In this document: positions 48,403 through 57,604 of the stretch, piece after piece
How the letters are laid out: every line of letters starts with the position of its first letter
How positions within the stretch are numbered: position 1 is the first letter of the stretch
Assembly (NCBI GenBank): GCA_004554585.1
Contig: SFLH01000002.1
Location: 62,001-126,000, forward strand
Reading direction: 5' to 3'
Origin: Clostridiales bacterium
GTDB taxonomy: Bacteria > Bacillota > Clostridia > Oscillospirales > Oscillospiraceae
DNA: 64,000 nucleotides
Translations under genes and position numbers: made by a program
The notes under the pieces: generated by a model
Database searches by the model: none
The model's input: the letters and a program-made list of their open reading frames with translations, nothing else
Told to the model about the DNA's origin: nothing

Positions 48403-48453
48403 GAAATAAACAGAGAATTCCCGCGAAAAAACGAGAACAATGAGGTGTTTGCC

Positions 48454-49332
48454 TTGATACGAAGCATGACAGGGTATGGCCGGGGAGAAAGTGTGCTCCA
48501 TGACCGGACCATTACGGTAGAAGTGCGAGCGGTGAACAACCGCTATCTGGACTGCGCGGTGAAGATCCCCCGGCTGTATGTGTTTGCGGAGGATGCCGTG
48601 AAGTCCTATGTGCAGAAGAAGGTAGGCCGGGGAAAGGTGGACGTCTTTGTGTCCATCGATGCCACCGCGGCCGACAAGGTGGCCGTCTCCCTGAACCGGC
48701 CGGTGGCCGACGGGTATTACCAGGCCCTGCTCCAGATGCGGGACACCTATGGCCTGAGCGACGACATTTCCGTCTCTCTGCTCTCCCGCTTCCCCGACGT
48801 CTTCCTGGTGGAAAAGGAGCAGGGAGACGCGGACGTGATCGCCGGAGACATTGTCCAGGTGCTGGCCCAGGCCCTGGAGGACTTCAATGCCATGCGGGAG
48901 CGGGAAGGGCAGAAGCTGGCCGAGGACATCCGCCGCAAGGCGGAGACCATCGGGGCGCTGGTCTCCCAGGTGGAGGCCCGTTCTCCCCAGACAGTGTCGG
49001 AATACCGGGAAAAGCTCCGCCAACGGATGCAGGAGGTGCTGGAAAACCCCCAGATCGACGAGAGCCGTATTCTCACCGAGGCGGCCATCTTTGCCGACAA
49101 AGTGGCCGTGGACGAGGAGACCGTCCGCCTGCGCAGCCACCTGGCCCAGCTGGAGGAGATGCTCACCCAGGGCGGCGCCATCGGGCGCAAGCTGGACTTC
49201 CTCATCCAGGAATTTAACCGGGAGGCCAACACCATCGGCTCCAAGTGCAGCGACGTGGCCTTGGCCCGGGTGGTGGTGGAGCTCAAGGGAGAGATTGAGA
49301 AAATCCGAGAGCAGGTGCAGAACATCGAGTGA
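48454..49332 (+). CDS. yicC: YicC family endoribonuclease
   Basis: 292 residues. IRSMTGYGRGE at the start and the C-terminal DUF1732 region (LDFLIQEFNREANTIGSKC, SDVALARVVVELKGEIEK) are diagnostic. YicC proteins are nucleases involved in RNA turnover. TTG 48454 gives the family-typical M-I-R-S-M-T start with GAGGTG upstream; a GTG at 48445 adds three residues. It begins a gene set reaching remA and gmk in the usual Bacillota order. Confidence 0.92.
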   Translation: MIRSMTGYGRGESVLHDRTITVEVRAVNNRYLDCAVKIPRLYVFAEDAVKSYVQKKVGRGKVDVFVSIDATAADKVAVSLNRPVADGYYQALLQMRDTYGLSDDISVSLLSRFPDVFLVEKEQGDADVIAGDIVQVLAQALEDFNAMREREGQKLAEDIRRKAETIGALVSQVEARSPQTVSEYREKLRQRMQEVLENPQIDESRILTEAAIFADKVAVDEETVRLRSHLAQLEEMLTQGGAIGRKLDFLIQEFNREANTIGSKCSDVALARVVVELKGEIEKIREQVQNIE

Positions 49333-49345
49333 AGGGGGAGAGGCT

Positions 49346-49609
49346 GTGAAACTCATCAACATCGGCTTTGGCAACATGGTCTCTGCCAATCGGCTCATCG
49401 CCATTGTCAGCCCGGAGTCTGCCCCCATCAAGCGCATGGTTCAGGAGGCCCGGGACCGGGGTGTGCTGGTGGACGCCACCTATGGCCGCCGCACCCGGGC
49501 AGTGCTCATTACCGACAGCGACCACATCATTCTCTCCGCCCTTCAGCCGGAAACGGTAGCCGGCCGTCTGGGCGGGCGGGAAGAGATTGCAGGGGAGGAA
49601 GAGGAATGA
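49346..49609 (+). CDS. remA: RemA-family (DUF370) DNA-binding protein
   Basis: 87 residues. KLINIGFGNMVSANRLIAIV and the YGRRTRAVLITDSDHIILSA segment match RemA, the activator of biofilm matrix genes in Bacillus that forms DNA-wrapping rings. Its place between yicC and gmk is conserved. GTG 49346 follows GGGGGAGAGG. The tail is acidic (EEIAGEEEE). It overlaps gmk as ATGA. Confidence 0.92.
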   Translation: MKLINIGFGNMVSANRLIAIVSPESAPIKRMVQEARDRGVLVDATYGRRTRAVLITDSDHIILSALQPETVAGRLGGREEIAGEEEE

Positions 49610-50205
49610 AGGAACGAGGGACATTGGTGGTGGTCTCCGGCTTTTCCGGAGCGGGAAAGGGCACGGTGCTGGCCCAGGTGCTGGCCCGGCGGCCCGACCT
49701 GTATTTTTCCGTCTCCTTTACCACCCGGGCGCCCCGGGAAGGGGAACAGGACGGGGTGAACTATCACTTCGTCACCCGGGAGGAGTTTCAAGCCCGCATC
49801 GGCCGGGGAGAATTCTTGGAGTACGCGGAGTACGTGGGCAACTATTACGGCACCTCCATGCAGGTGATCCGCGAGAAGCTGGAGCGGGGCATTGACGTGG
49901 TCCTGGAGATCGAGATCCAGGGGGCGGCCAAGGTCCGCGAGAAGCTGCCCGAGGCGGTCTCCCTGTTCCTGGTACCCCCCTCTTTTGAGGAACTCTCCCG
50001 CCGCCTCCACGCCCGGGGGACCGACTCGGAAGAGAAGATCCAGCAGCGGCTGGCCACTGCCCGGGAGGAAGCCAAGGAGATTGTGAATTATGACTACATC
50101 GTCGTCAACGACACGGTGGACCATGCGGTGGAAGAGATCTTAGCCATCCTTACCGCCGAGAGCTGCCGGAAGGAAAGACGGCTTCATTTGATGGAAGGAG
50201 TGTAA
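49606..50205 (+). CDS. gmk: Guanylate kinase
   Basis: 199 residues. P-loop SGFSGAGKGTVLAQ, FTTRAPREGEQDGVNYHFVT (GMP-binding), and EIEIQGAAKVREKLPEAVSL are canonical. It converts GMP to GDP and also recycles cGMP-derived nucleotides. ATGA overlap with remA. Confidence 0.96.
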   Translation: MKERGTLVVVSGFSGAGKGTVLAQVLARRPDLYFSVSFTTRAPREGEQDGVNYHFVTREEFQARIGRGEFLEYAEYVGNYYGTSMQVIREKLERGIDVVLEIEIQGAAKVREKLPEAVSLFLVPPSFEELSRRLHARGTDSEEKIQQRLATAREEAKEIVNYDYIVVNDTVDHAVEEILAILTAESCRKERRLHLMEGV

Positions 50206-50211
50206 TGGATT

Positions 50212-50475
50212 ATGATGCTGTATCCCGCAATGAATGAACTCTTGGCCCAGGTGCCCAGCCGTTATCAGCTGGTGAACGTGGTGGCCGCCCGCGCCCGGAA
50301 GATCGCCTCCCGAGCCGAGGAAGAGGGCCTGTTGCTGGAGGACAAACCTGTGAGCATCGCCATCCGGGAGATCGCCGAGGGCTGCCTGAACGACACCGAG
50401 GAGGAGATGGTCCCGGCCGAGGAAGGCTGGATGGACCCGGCGGACGAGGAGAGCCCCGAGGAGACGGCGGAATGA
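50212..50475 (+). CDS. rpoZ: RNA polymerase omega subunit
   Basis: 87 residues. YPAMNELLAQVPSRYQLVNV, VAARARKIASRAEEE and ISIAIREIAEG-like VSIAIREIAEG match RpoZ. The tail is acidic. ATG 50212 (second ATG at 50215); AAGGAG lies 11 bases upstream. It lies just after gmk as in most Bacillota. Confidence 0.93.
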   Translation: MMLYPAMNELLAQVPSRYQLVNVVAARARKIASRAEEEGLLLEDKPVSIAIREIAEGCLNDTEEEMVPAEEGWMDPADEESPEETAE

Positions 50476-50494
50476 GTGCCCGCCGGGCGGTCCT

Positions 50495-52960
50495 ATGACC
50501 GTCGCCAGGATCGCGCTGGCGGCGGCCACCTTTGCCATTGACCGGCCCTATTCCTACCGGGTACCTGCCCAACTGGCTTCTTCGCTGGCGCCTGGAATGC
50601 GGGTGCTGGTGCCCTTTGGCAAGGGGAACCGGCCCAGTGAGGGCCTGGTCCTCTCCCTGAGCCAGCAGGAGGACGAGGGAAAGCTCAAGGAGATCTCTGT
50701 CCTGCTGGACCAGCAGCCGGTGCTCACCCAGGAGGGGGTCCGGCTGGCCCTGTGGATGCGGGAGCGGTTTTTCTGCACCGTTTACGCCGCTGCGCTGACC
50801 ATGCTGCCCACAGGGCTGTGGTATGTCCTCAAGGAGGGCTATGCCCTGGCCCCCGGAGCAGACTGGGAGGCCTGCCAGCGTCAGACCCGGGAGGCGTCCA
50901 AGGCCCGGCAGATCTGGGACTTTCTCCTGGCATCCGGCGGCCGGGCCCGGTTGGAGCAGATCCAGGCCCTGCCCGGCCTGCAGAACCCCCGCGGGGTCCT
51001 GCGGGAGATGGAGCAGGCGGGGCTGGTGGTCCGGGAGACCACCGCCCGGCGGAAGGTCAAGGACAAGACCGAGCCGGTGGCCGTGCTGGCAGTTTCCCCC
51101 GCCGAGGCCCTGGCCCAGATGGAGCCCCGGCGCAAGACCTCTCCCATGGGGTGGGAGGTGACCAAGCTGCTGTGTAATCTGGGCAGCGTCAGCGTGAAGG
51201 AGCTGTGCTATTTCACCGGCGCCTCCCGGCAGACGGTGAAATCTCTGGAAAAGCGGGGGGTGCTGACCCTTCAGCAGCAGGAGGTCTTCCGTCATCCCCT
51301 GCCCCAGCTGGGGGAGAACCAACCCCTTGCCCCCCTCAACGACCAGCAACAGGCGGCCTTTGCCGGCCTGGAAAAACTTCTGGACCAGGATAGCGCCCAG
51401 GCGGCCCTGCTTTACGGGGTCACCGGCAGCGGAAAGACCCAGGTCTATCTCCACCTGATCCAAAAAACCCTGGCGGCGGGGCGGGGGGCCATCGTGATGG
51501 TCCCGGAGATCGCCCTGACCCCCAGTTTGCTGCAAACCTTTCTGACCCATTTCGGCCGCCAGGTGGCCCTGCTCCACAGCTGCCTGCCCTCGGGCGAGCG
51601 GTACGACGAGTGGAAGCGGGTCCGGGACGGAAAGGCAAAGGTGGTGGTGGGCACCCGCTCTGCCGTCTTTGCCCCGCTGGCCGACTTAGGGCTTGTGATT
51701 CTGGACGAGGAGCAGGAGAGCAGCTACCAATCCGAGTGCATGGTGCGCTATCACGCCCGGGAAGTGGCCAAGTTCCGCTGCACCCAGCACAAGGGACTGC
51801 TGGTGCTGGGGTCGGCCACGCCGGCGGTGGAGAGCCGCTACGCTGCCGAACAGGGACACTACCATCTGTTCACCCTGCCCCAGCGATACAACGCCCAGCA
51901 TCTGCCCCAGGTGATGCTGGCCGACATGAAGGAGGAACTGCGCCAGGGCAACGGCACGGGGCTGTCCCGGTTGCTGTGCCAGCAGATTCAGGAAAACCTC
52001 CGGCGGGGGGAGCAGAGCATCCTCTTTCTCAACCGCCGGGGCAACAGCCGCATGGTGGTCTGTCCCCAGTGCGGCCAGACGCCCACCTGCCCCCGGTGCT
52101 CGGTCCACCTGACCTATCACAGCGCCAACGGGCGGCTCATGTGCCACTACTGCGGCCACTCAGAGCCCCTGCCCGACCTGTGCCCCCACTGCCACAGCCG
52201 GCTGCAGTTTGTGGGGATGGGGACCCAGAAACTCCAGGAGGAACTGCAGAACCGCTACCCCGGCACGGAAATCCTGCGCATGGATGCGGACACCATTTCC
52301 GCCACCCAGTCCCACGAGGTGCTGCTGGACCGATTCCGGCGGAAGAACATTCCCATCCTCCTGGGCACCCAGATGGTGGCCAAGGGCCTGGATTTTCCCA
52401 ACGTGACCCTGGTGGGGGTGGTGGACGGCGACTTGTCCCTGTACACCGACAACTACCGGGCCGCCGAGCGGACCTTCTCCCTGCTGACCCAAGTGGTGGG
52501 CCGGGCAGGACGGGGGGACAAGCCCGGCCGGGCGGTGATCCAGACCTGGACCCCCGACAACGACGTGATTAACCTGGCGGCCCGCCAGGATTACGATACT
52601 TTTTACCAGCAGGAGCGCCAGATGCGCCAGATGCTCCGTTTCCCCCCTTTTCTGGACCTGTACCGGGTGACCGTATCCGGCCTGGACGAGACCCAGGTTC
52701 TGCGGGCCTGCGCCCTGGTGCGCCGGAGCTTAGAGCCCTGGGTCAAGCCCCGCCAGCAGGGGCCGGAGGGCCCGGAGCTGCTGGGCCCTGCCCCTGCCCC
52801 CATTTTGAAAGTGAACAATCGTTATCGCTACCGGGTCCTTCTCAAGTGCCGGGGCGGCAGGGAGATCCGGGCGGTGCTGGCCCAGATCCTGCGCGCGGCC
52901 CAGGAGGACCGGGCCAACCGGGGCCTGTCCATTCTGGTGGACGTGAACCCCATGGACTAA
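50495..52960 (+). CDS. priA: Primosomal protein N' (replication restart helicase)
   Basis: 821 residues. Three-part DNA-binding N-terminus, Walker A GVTGSGKTQVYL, Walker B ILDEEQESSYQSE, helicase motif GSATPAVESRY, and the zinc-binding insertion CPQCGQTPTCPRCSVHLTYH plus CHYCGHSEPLPDLCPHC with eight Cys. It restarts stalled replication forks. The start at ATG 50495 has only a weak RBS and lies 19 bases after rpoZ. Confidence 0.95.
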   Translation: MTVARIALAAATFAIDRPYSYRVPAQLASSLAPGMRVLVPFGKGNRPSEGLVLSLSQQEDEGKLKEISVLLDQQPVLTQEGVRLALWMRERFFCTVYAAALTMLPTGLWYVLKEGYALAPGADWEACQRQTREASKARQIWDFLLASGGRARLEQIQALPGLQNPRGVLREMEQAGLVVRETTARRKVKDKTEPVAVLAVSPAEALAQMEPRRKTSPMGWEVTKLLCNLGSVSVKELCYFTGASRQTVKSLEKRGVLTLQQQEVFRHPLPQLGENQPLAPLNDQQQAAFAGLEKLLDQDSAQAALLYGVTGSGKTQVYLHLIQKTLAAGRGAIVMVPEIALTPSLLQTFLTHFGRQVALLHSCLPSGERYDEWKRVRDGKAKVVVGTRSAVFAPLADLGLVILDEEQESSYQSECMVRYHAREVAKFRCTQHKGLLVLGSATPAVESRYAAEQGHYHLFTLPQRYNAQHLPQVMLADMKEELRQGNGTGLSRLLCQQIQENLRRGEQSILFLNRRGNSRMVVCPQCGQTPTCPRCSVHLTYHSANGRLMCHYCGHSEPLPDLCPHCHSRLQFVGMGTQKLQEELQNRYPGTEILRMDADTISATQSHEVLLDRFRRKNIPILLGTQMVAKGLDFPNVTLVGVVDGDLSLYTDNYRAAERTFSLLTQVVGRAGRGDKPGRAVIQTWTPDNDVINLAARQDYDTFYQQERQMRQMLRFPPFLDLYRVTVSGLDETQVLRACALVRRSLEPWVKPRQQGPEGPELLGPAPAPILKVNNRYRYRVLLKCRGGREIRAVLAQILRAAQEDRANRGLSILVDVNPMD

Positions 52961-53014
52961 AGAATCCCGCGAAGGGATGGACAACGATGGAATATTGAGG
53001 AAGGATGACCTGTC

Positions 53015-53509
53015 ATGATCAAGAAGATTCTGCAAAAGGAAGACCCCGCCCTGCACAAAGTCTGCCACCCGGTGACCAATTTTGACCGGAAGCTGGCCGG
53101 CCTGCTGGATGACCTGACCGCCACCCTGAAAGACGCCCAGGGCCTGGGCCTGGCCGCTCCCCAGATCGGTATCCTGCGCCGGGTGTGCGTGGTGATGGAC
53201 GACGACGAGAGCTTCCTGGAGCTGGTGAACCCCGAGATCGTCAGCCAGGAAGGGGAACAGGAGGGCTTTGAGGGCTGTCTGAGCCTGGCCGGTCGCTATG
53301 GCATCGTCAAGCGGCCCATGAAGGTAAAGGTGAAGGCCCAGAACCGCCACGGCGAGGTGGTGGAGTATGAGCGGGAGGGCATCACTGCCCGCTGCTTCTG
53401 CCACGAGATCGAGCACCTGGACGGCCACATGTACTATGAAAAGACCGACCGCCTGTTCACCGAGGAAGAGGTGGACGAGATGCTGCAGAAGGCAGAGGAA
53501 GAGGCATGA
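53015..53509 (+). CDS. def: Peptide deformylase
   Basis: 164 residues. Motif 1 GLGLAAPQIGI, motif 2 EGCLS and motif 3 CHEIEHLDG (H-E-x-x-H) bind the iron or zinc ion. It removes the formyl group from nascent proteins. AGGAAGGATG lies before ATG 53015. Its stop overlaps fmt as ATGA. Confidence 0.96.
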   Translation: MIKKILQKEDPALHKVCHPVTNFDRKLAGLLDDLTATLKDAQGLGLAAPQIGILRRVCVVMDDDESFLELVNPEIVSQEGEQEGFEGCLSLAGRYGIVKRPMKVKVKAQNRHGEVVEYEREGITARCFCHEIEHLDGHMYYEKTDRLFTEEEVDEMLQKAEEEA

Positions 53510-54426
53510 GAATCTTGTTCATGGGCACGCCGGACTTTGCCGTGCCCTCCCTGGAGGCCCTGGCGGCCGCCGGTCACCAGCTGGTGGGCGCCTTCAGCCA
53601 GCCGGACAAGCCGAAAAATCGGGGCATGAAGCTCCAGCCCACCCCGGTGAAGGTGTGTGCCCAGGGGCTGGGCGTGCCGGTCTTTCAGCCGGCCAAGCTC
53701 CGGGACGGCACTGCCCTGGAGACCATCCGCCAGCTGGACCCGGAGCTCATCGTGGTGGCGGCCTACGGCCGCATCCTGCCCCAGGAGATCTTGGACTACC
53801 CCCAATTTGGGTGCATCAACGTCCACTCCTCCCTGCTGCCCAAGTACCGGGGAGCGGCCCCCATCCACTGGGCCATCCTTAACGGGGACCAGGAAACCGG
53901 TGTGACCATCATGCACATGGCCCTGGCCCTGGACGCTGGGGACATCATCGCCCAGCGGGCCACCCCCATCGATCCCAATGAGACTGTGGAGGAACTCCAC
54001 GACCGCCTGGCCCAGCTGGGCGCCCAGCTGCTGGTGGATACGGTGGCAGAGATCGCCGCCGGCACCGCCGGGCGCACCCCCCAGGCAGAGGACCAGGTCA
54101 CCCTGGCCCCCATGCTCAGCCGGGCCCTGTCGCCCATGGATTTCACCCGGCCGGCCCGGGCGCTCCACGACCAGGTCCGGGGTCTCATCCCCTGGCCGGC
54201 GGCGGTGACGGAGCTGGGGGGCGTGCGGTGCAAGATTCTGGCCACCACCGTCCTGGACGAGACCACCGGCAAAGCCCCCGGCAGCGTGATTGCCGCCGAC
54301 AAGAAGGGGCTGAAACTGGCCTGCGGCGGCGGGACCGTGCTGCGCATTGACCGCCTGCAGGCCGACGGCGGCAAGCGCCTGGCCGCCGCGGATTACCTGC
54401 GGGGCCACCCCATCCCAGTGGACTAA
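53506..54426 (+). CDS. fmt: Methionyl-tRNA formyltransferase
   Basis: 306 residues. ILFMGTPDFAVPSLEAL, AYGRILPQEILDYPQFGCIN, SSLLPKYRGAAPIHWAILNG and TGVTIMHMALALDAGD are the standard Fmt segments, including the catalytic NVH-S-S-L-L-P-K-Y-R-G. It is the counterpart of def and sits right behind it. Confidence 0.97.
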   Translation: MRILFMGTPDFAVPSLEALAAAGHQLVGAFSQPDKPKNRGMKLQPTPVKVCAQGLGVPVFQPAKLRDGTALETIRQLDPELIVVAAYGRILPQEILDYPQFGCINVHSSLLPKYRGAAPIHWAILNGDQETGVTIMHMALALDAGDIIAQRATPIDPNETVEELHDRLAQLGAQLLVDTVAEIAAGTAGRTPQAEDQVTLAPMLSRALSPMDFTRPARALHDQVRGLIPWPAAVTELGGVRCKILATTVLDETTGKAPGSVIAADKKGLKLACGGGTVLRIDRLQADGGKRLAAADYLRGHPIPVD

Positions 54427-54459
54427 CCCCCAGAAAACACCAGAAAGGAGGGACCCCTC

Positions 54460-55794
54460 ATGTCTGCCCGAGAAGCCGCCCTGCTCACCTTGGCGGCCAT
54501 GGAGCGCCAGAAGGCGTGGTCCAACGGCCATCTGAAGAAGGTCATCCAGACTCAGGGCCTAGACCGGCGGGACGCCGCCCTGGCCACCCGCCTGTGTTTT
54601 GGGGTCCTGCAAAACCGGATGCTGCTGGACTACTACCTCCAGCGGTACTCCAACATGAAACTGGAAAAAATGGAGAGCAAGGTGCGCAACAGCCTCCGCC
54701 TGGGGCTGTACCAGATGCTCTTTTTGACAAAAATCCCCCCCAACGCTGCTGTGAGTGAGGCGGTGGAGCTGACTAAAAAGCACTGCAAGAACCCCCGGGC
54801 CGGGGGCATGGTCAACGGGATTCTGCGCAACCTGGCGCGGCACCTAGACGACCTGCCCACCCTGGACCGCCGAGATCCCATGGCCTATCTGTCTCTGCTC
54901 TACAGCCACCCCCAGTGGCTGGTGGAAGAGTGGGGCGGGCAGCTGCCCCAGGAGGAGCTGGAAGCCTTGCTGCGCTGGGATAACGGGGAGCCGCCGGTGA
55001 CCGTTCAGGTGAACACCTGCCGATTTTCTCAGGAGCAGGCCACCCAGGCCCTCCAGACCGACGGCGTTGGCGTGACGGTGCACCCCTGGCTGCCGGACTG
55101 CCTGATCCTCACCGGCACGGGCGACCTGACCCGGACCCAGGCCTGGCAGGAAGGGATGGTCTATCCCCAGGACCCCGCCGCCCGTCTGGCGGTGCTGGCC
55201 GCGGGCCTCACCCCGGGCAGCCGTGTCCTGGATGCCTGCGCCGCCCCCGGGGGAAAGTCTTTTGTTGCGGCTATGGTGTTGGGGGATGCGGGGGAGATCG
55301 TCTCCTGTGATCTCCATTCCCATAAAAAGGCCCTCATTCAGGCGGGAGCCGACCGGCTGGGCCTGCAAAGCCTGCGCCCAAAGACCGCCGACGCCAAGAA
55401 GTTTCACCAGGACTGGGCGGAAGCCTTTGACACCGTGCTGGCCGACGTGCCCTGCTCGGGCCTGGGGGTGATCCGCAAGAAGCCGGAGATTCGCTACAAG
55501 GACCCGGCGGAGCTGGCGGGTCTGCCCCAGATCCAGGGGGAAATCCTGGACAACGTCTGCCGGTATGTCCGGCCAGGCGGGGTCCTGCTCTACTCCACCT
55601 GCACCCTGCGGACCTGCGAGAATGAGCAGGTGGCCCAGGCCTTCCTGGACCGTCACGAGGACTTTGTCCTGGAGGCCTTCCAGGTGCCCGGCCCCCTGGG
55701 CCGGGTGGACCAGGGCCAGGTGACCCTGTGGCCCCAGCGGCTGGAGACCGACGGCTTCTTCCTGGCCAAGTTCCGAAGGGAGGCGCGTCCATGA
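54460..55794 (+). CDS. rsmB: 16S rRNA (cytosine-967-C5)-methyltransferase
   Basis: 444 residues. NusB-like N-terminal domain (AALATRLCFGVLQNRMLLDY, IPPNAAVSEAVELTKKHC), then a SAM-dependent domain with CAAPGGKSFVAAMVLG, DVPCSGLGVIRKKPEI (catalytic Pro-Cys) and YSTCTLRTCENEQV. RsmB methylates C967 of 16S rRNA. AAAGGAGGG precedes ATG 54460. Its stop overlaps rlmN. Confidence 0.95.
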   Translation: MSAREAALLTLAAMERQKAWSNGHLKKVIQTQGLDRRDAALATRLCFGVLQNRMLLDYYLQRYSNMKLEKMESKVRNSLRLGLYQMLFLTKIPPNAAVSEAVELTKKHCKNPRAGGMVNGILRNLARHLDDLPTLDRRDPMAYLSLLYSHPQWLVEEWGGQLPQEELEALLRWDNGEPPVTVQVNTCRFSQEQATQALQTDGVGVTVHPWLPDCLILTGTGDLTRTQAWQEGMVYPQDPAARLAVLAAGLTPGSRVLDACAAPGGKSFVAAMVLGDAGEIVSCDLHSHKKALIQAGADRLGLQSLRPKTADAKKFHQDWAEAFDTVLADVPCSGLGVIRKKPEIRYKDPAELAGLPQIQGEILDNVCRYVRPGGVLLYSTCTLRTCENEQVAQAFLDRHEDFVLEAFQVPGPLGRVDQGQVTLWPQRLETDGFFLAKFRREARP

Positions 55795-56825
55795 CGGATC
55801 TGAAATCCATGACGGTGGAGGAACTGACCGCCTGGTGCCGGGACCAGGGGCAGCCCGCCTTCCGGGGCAAGCAGCTCTTCCAATGGCTCAGCCGGGGAGT
55901 GGCCTCCACCGAGGAGATGACCGACCTGCCCAAGTCCCTGCGGGCCAAAATCGACCAGGAGGGCGGGATTGCCCCCCTGCGGGTGGAGAGAAAACAGGTC
56001 TCAAAGCTGGATGGCACCATAAAATATCTCTGGAGGCTGTCCGACGGCAACTGCATTGAGACCGTGCTCATGCGCTACCACCACGGCAATTCCGTGTGCA
56101 TCTCCTCTCAGGTGGGCTGTGCTATGGGCTGCGCCTTCTGCGCCTCCACCATTGGGGGCAAGGTGCGCAACCTGACGGCGGGGGAACTGCTGGACCAGGT
56201 GATCTTCACCCAGAAGGACTCTGGCCACCCCATCTCCAACATTGTCCTCATGGGCATTGGAGAACCGTTGGACAACTACGACAATGTGCGGCGGTTCCTC
56301 ACCCTGGTCAACCACCCGGATGGGCTAAACATCGGCATGCGCCACATCTCCCTGTCCACCTGCGGGCTGATCCGCGGCATCGACCGCCTGGCTGAGGAGG
56401 GACTGCAGCTGACCCTGTCGGTCTCCCTCCATGCCCCCGACGACGAGACCCGCAGCGCCTTGATGCCTGTCAACCGCGGGGCTGGGGTGGCGGCGCTGTT
56501 TGAGGCCTGCCGGCGGTACTTTGCCAAAACCGGCCGGCGGATCTCCTATGAGTACGCCATGATCGAGGGGGTCAACGACACGCCCCGTCATGCTGCCCTG
56601 CTGGCCGACCAGCTGGAGGGGACGGTGGCCCACGTGAACCTCATCCCCCTCAACCACGTGGAGGAGAGCCCCTTAAAACCCAGCACCCATGTGGCCGCCT
56701 TTCAGCGGCAGCTGGAAAAGCGGGGGATCACCGCCACGGTCCGCCGGCGGCTGGGCAGCGACATCGACGCTTCCTGCGGCCAGCTGCGGCGCAAGGCCCT
56801 GAAAGACCGGGGCGCCGGGGCATGA
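55791..56825 (+). CDS. rlmN: 23S rRNA (adenine-2503-C2)-methyltransferase
   Basis: 344 residues. Radical-SAM motif CAMGCAFCAS near 116-125, SSQVGC before it, MGIGEPLDNYDNV, and the mechanistic cysteine in RRRLGSDIDASCGQLR. RlmN adds C2-methyl groups to A2503 and some tRNAs via a [4Fe-4S] cluster. It lacks a Cfr-like divergence. ATGA overlap at 55791. Confidence 0.96.
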   Translation: MTDLKSMTVEELTAWCRDQGQPAFRGKQLFQWLSRGVASTEEMTDLPKSLRAKIDQEGGIAPLRVERKQVSKLDGTIKYLWRLSDGNCIETVLMRYHHGNSVCISSQVGCAMGCAFCASTIGGKVRNLTAGELLDQVIFTQKDSGHPISNIVLMGIGEPLDNYDNVRRFLTLVNHPDGLNIGMRHISLSTCGLIRGIDRLAEEGLQLTLSVSLHAPDDETRSALMPVNRGAGVAALFEACRRYFAKTGRRISYEYAMIEGVNDTPRHAALLADQLEGTVAHVNLIPLNHVEESPLKPSTHVAAFQRQLEKRGITATVRRRLGSDIDASCGQLRRKALKDRGAGA

Positions 56826-56853
56826 GAGCAGACGCGAAAGGAGATGATTCCCC

Positions 56854-57588
56854 ATGGTTTCGGTTTGGGGACTGACGGACAGAGGGATCGTGCGAAGGGA
56901 AAACCAAGATTCCTGTGCCTATGAGATCATAGAAGAGGGCGGTCTGGCCTGGGGCGTCGTGTGTGACGGCATGGGCGGGGCCAAGGCCGGGGACATCGCC
57001 AGCAAGATGGCGGTGGAGACCTTCTGCTCCCATCTGGAGCAGCTCAAGGACCTGGAAGGACCTCCCCCGGCGGCAGATCTGCTGCTGGAGGCCGCCGAGG
57101 ATGCCAACCGGGTGGTCTATCTCAAGGCAGAGACCGACGATGACTGCGTGGGCATGGGCACCACTTTGGTGGGCGCCATCCTCCAGGGGAATACCCTCTG
57201 GGTGGTCAACGTGGGGGACAGCCGGGCCTATCACATCACCCAGAACGCCATCCAGCGCATCACCCGGGACCACTCTGTGGTGGAAGATCTGGTGGCAAAG
57301 GGGGACCTGACCCCGGAGCAGGCCCGGCGGCATCCGCAAAAGAATCTAATCACTCGCGCTTTGGGTACGTCCAGGAAGGTCAAGGCGGATCTCTTTCAGA
57401 AGACGGTGGCAGAGGGGGACTGGCTCCTGCTGTGCTCCGACGGCCTGATCAACGAGGTCACCGACCAGGAGATCCACCAGGAGGTCCTGGCTGGCGGCAC
57501 CCCTCAGGAGATCTGCCAGCGACTTGTGATCCGCACCCTGGACAGCGGCGCGCCGGACAATGTGACCGTCGTGCTGTTCCACTTGTGA
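56854..57588 (+). CDS. prpC: PP2C-type protein phosphatase (Stp/PrpC)
   Basis: 244 residues. LTDRGIVRRENQDS, VCDGMGGAKAGDIAS, GMGTTLVGAILQG, VNVGDSRAYHI and DNVTVVLFHL carry the metal-binding Asp residues of PPM phosphatases. It reverses the action of PrkC, whose gene follows after 16 bases. AAAGGAGATG precedes ATG 56854. Confidence 0.95.
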   Translation: MVSVWGLTDRGIVRRENQDSCAYEIIEEGGLAWGVVCDGMGGAKAGDIASKMAVETFCSHLEQLKDLEGPPPAADLLLEAAEDANRVVYLKAETDDDCVGMGTTLVGAILQGNTLWVVNVGDSRAYHITQNAIQRITRDHSVVEDLVAKGDLTPEQARRHPQKNLITRALGTSRKVKADLFQKTVAEGDWLLLCSDGLINEVTDQEIHQEVLAGGTPQEICQRLVIRTLDSGAPDNVTVVLFHL

Positions 57589-57604
57589 GAAGGAGTGTGT
57601 TGCC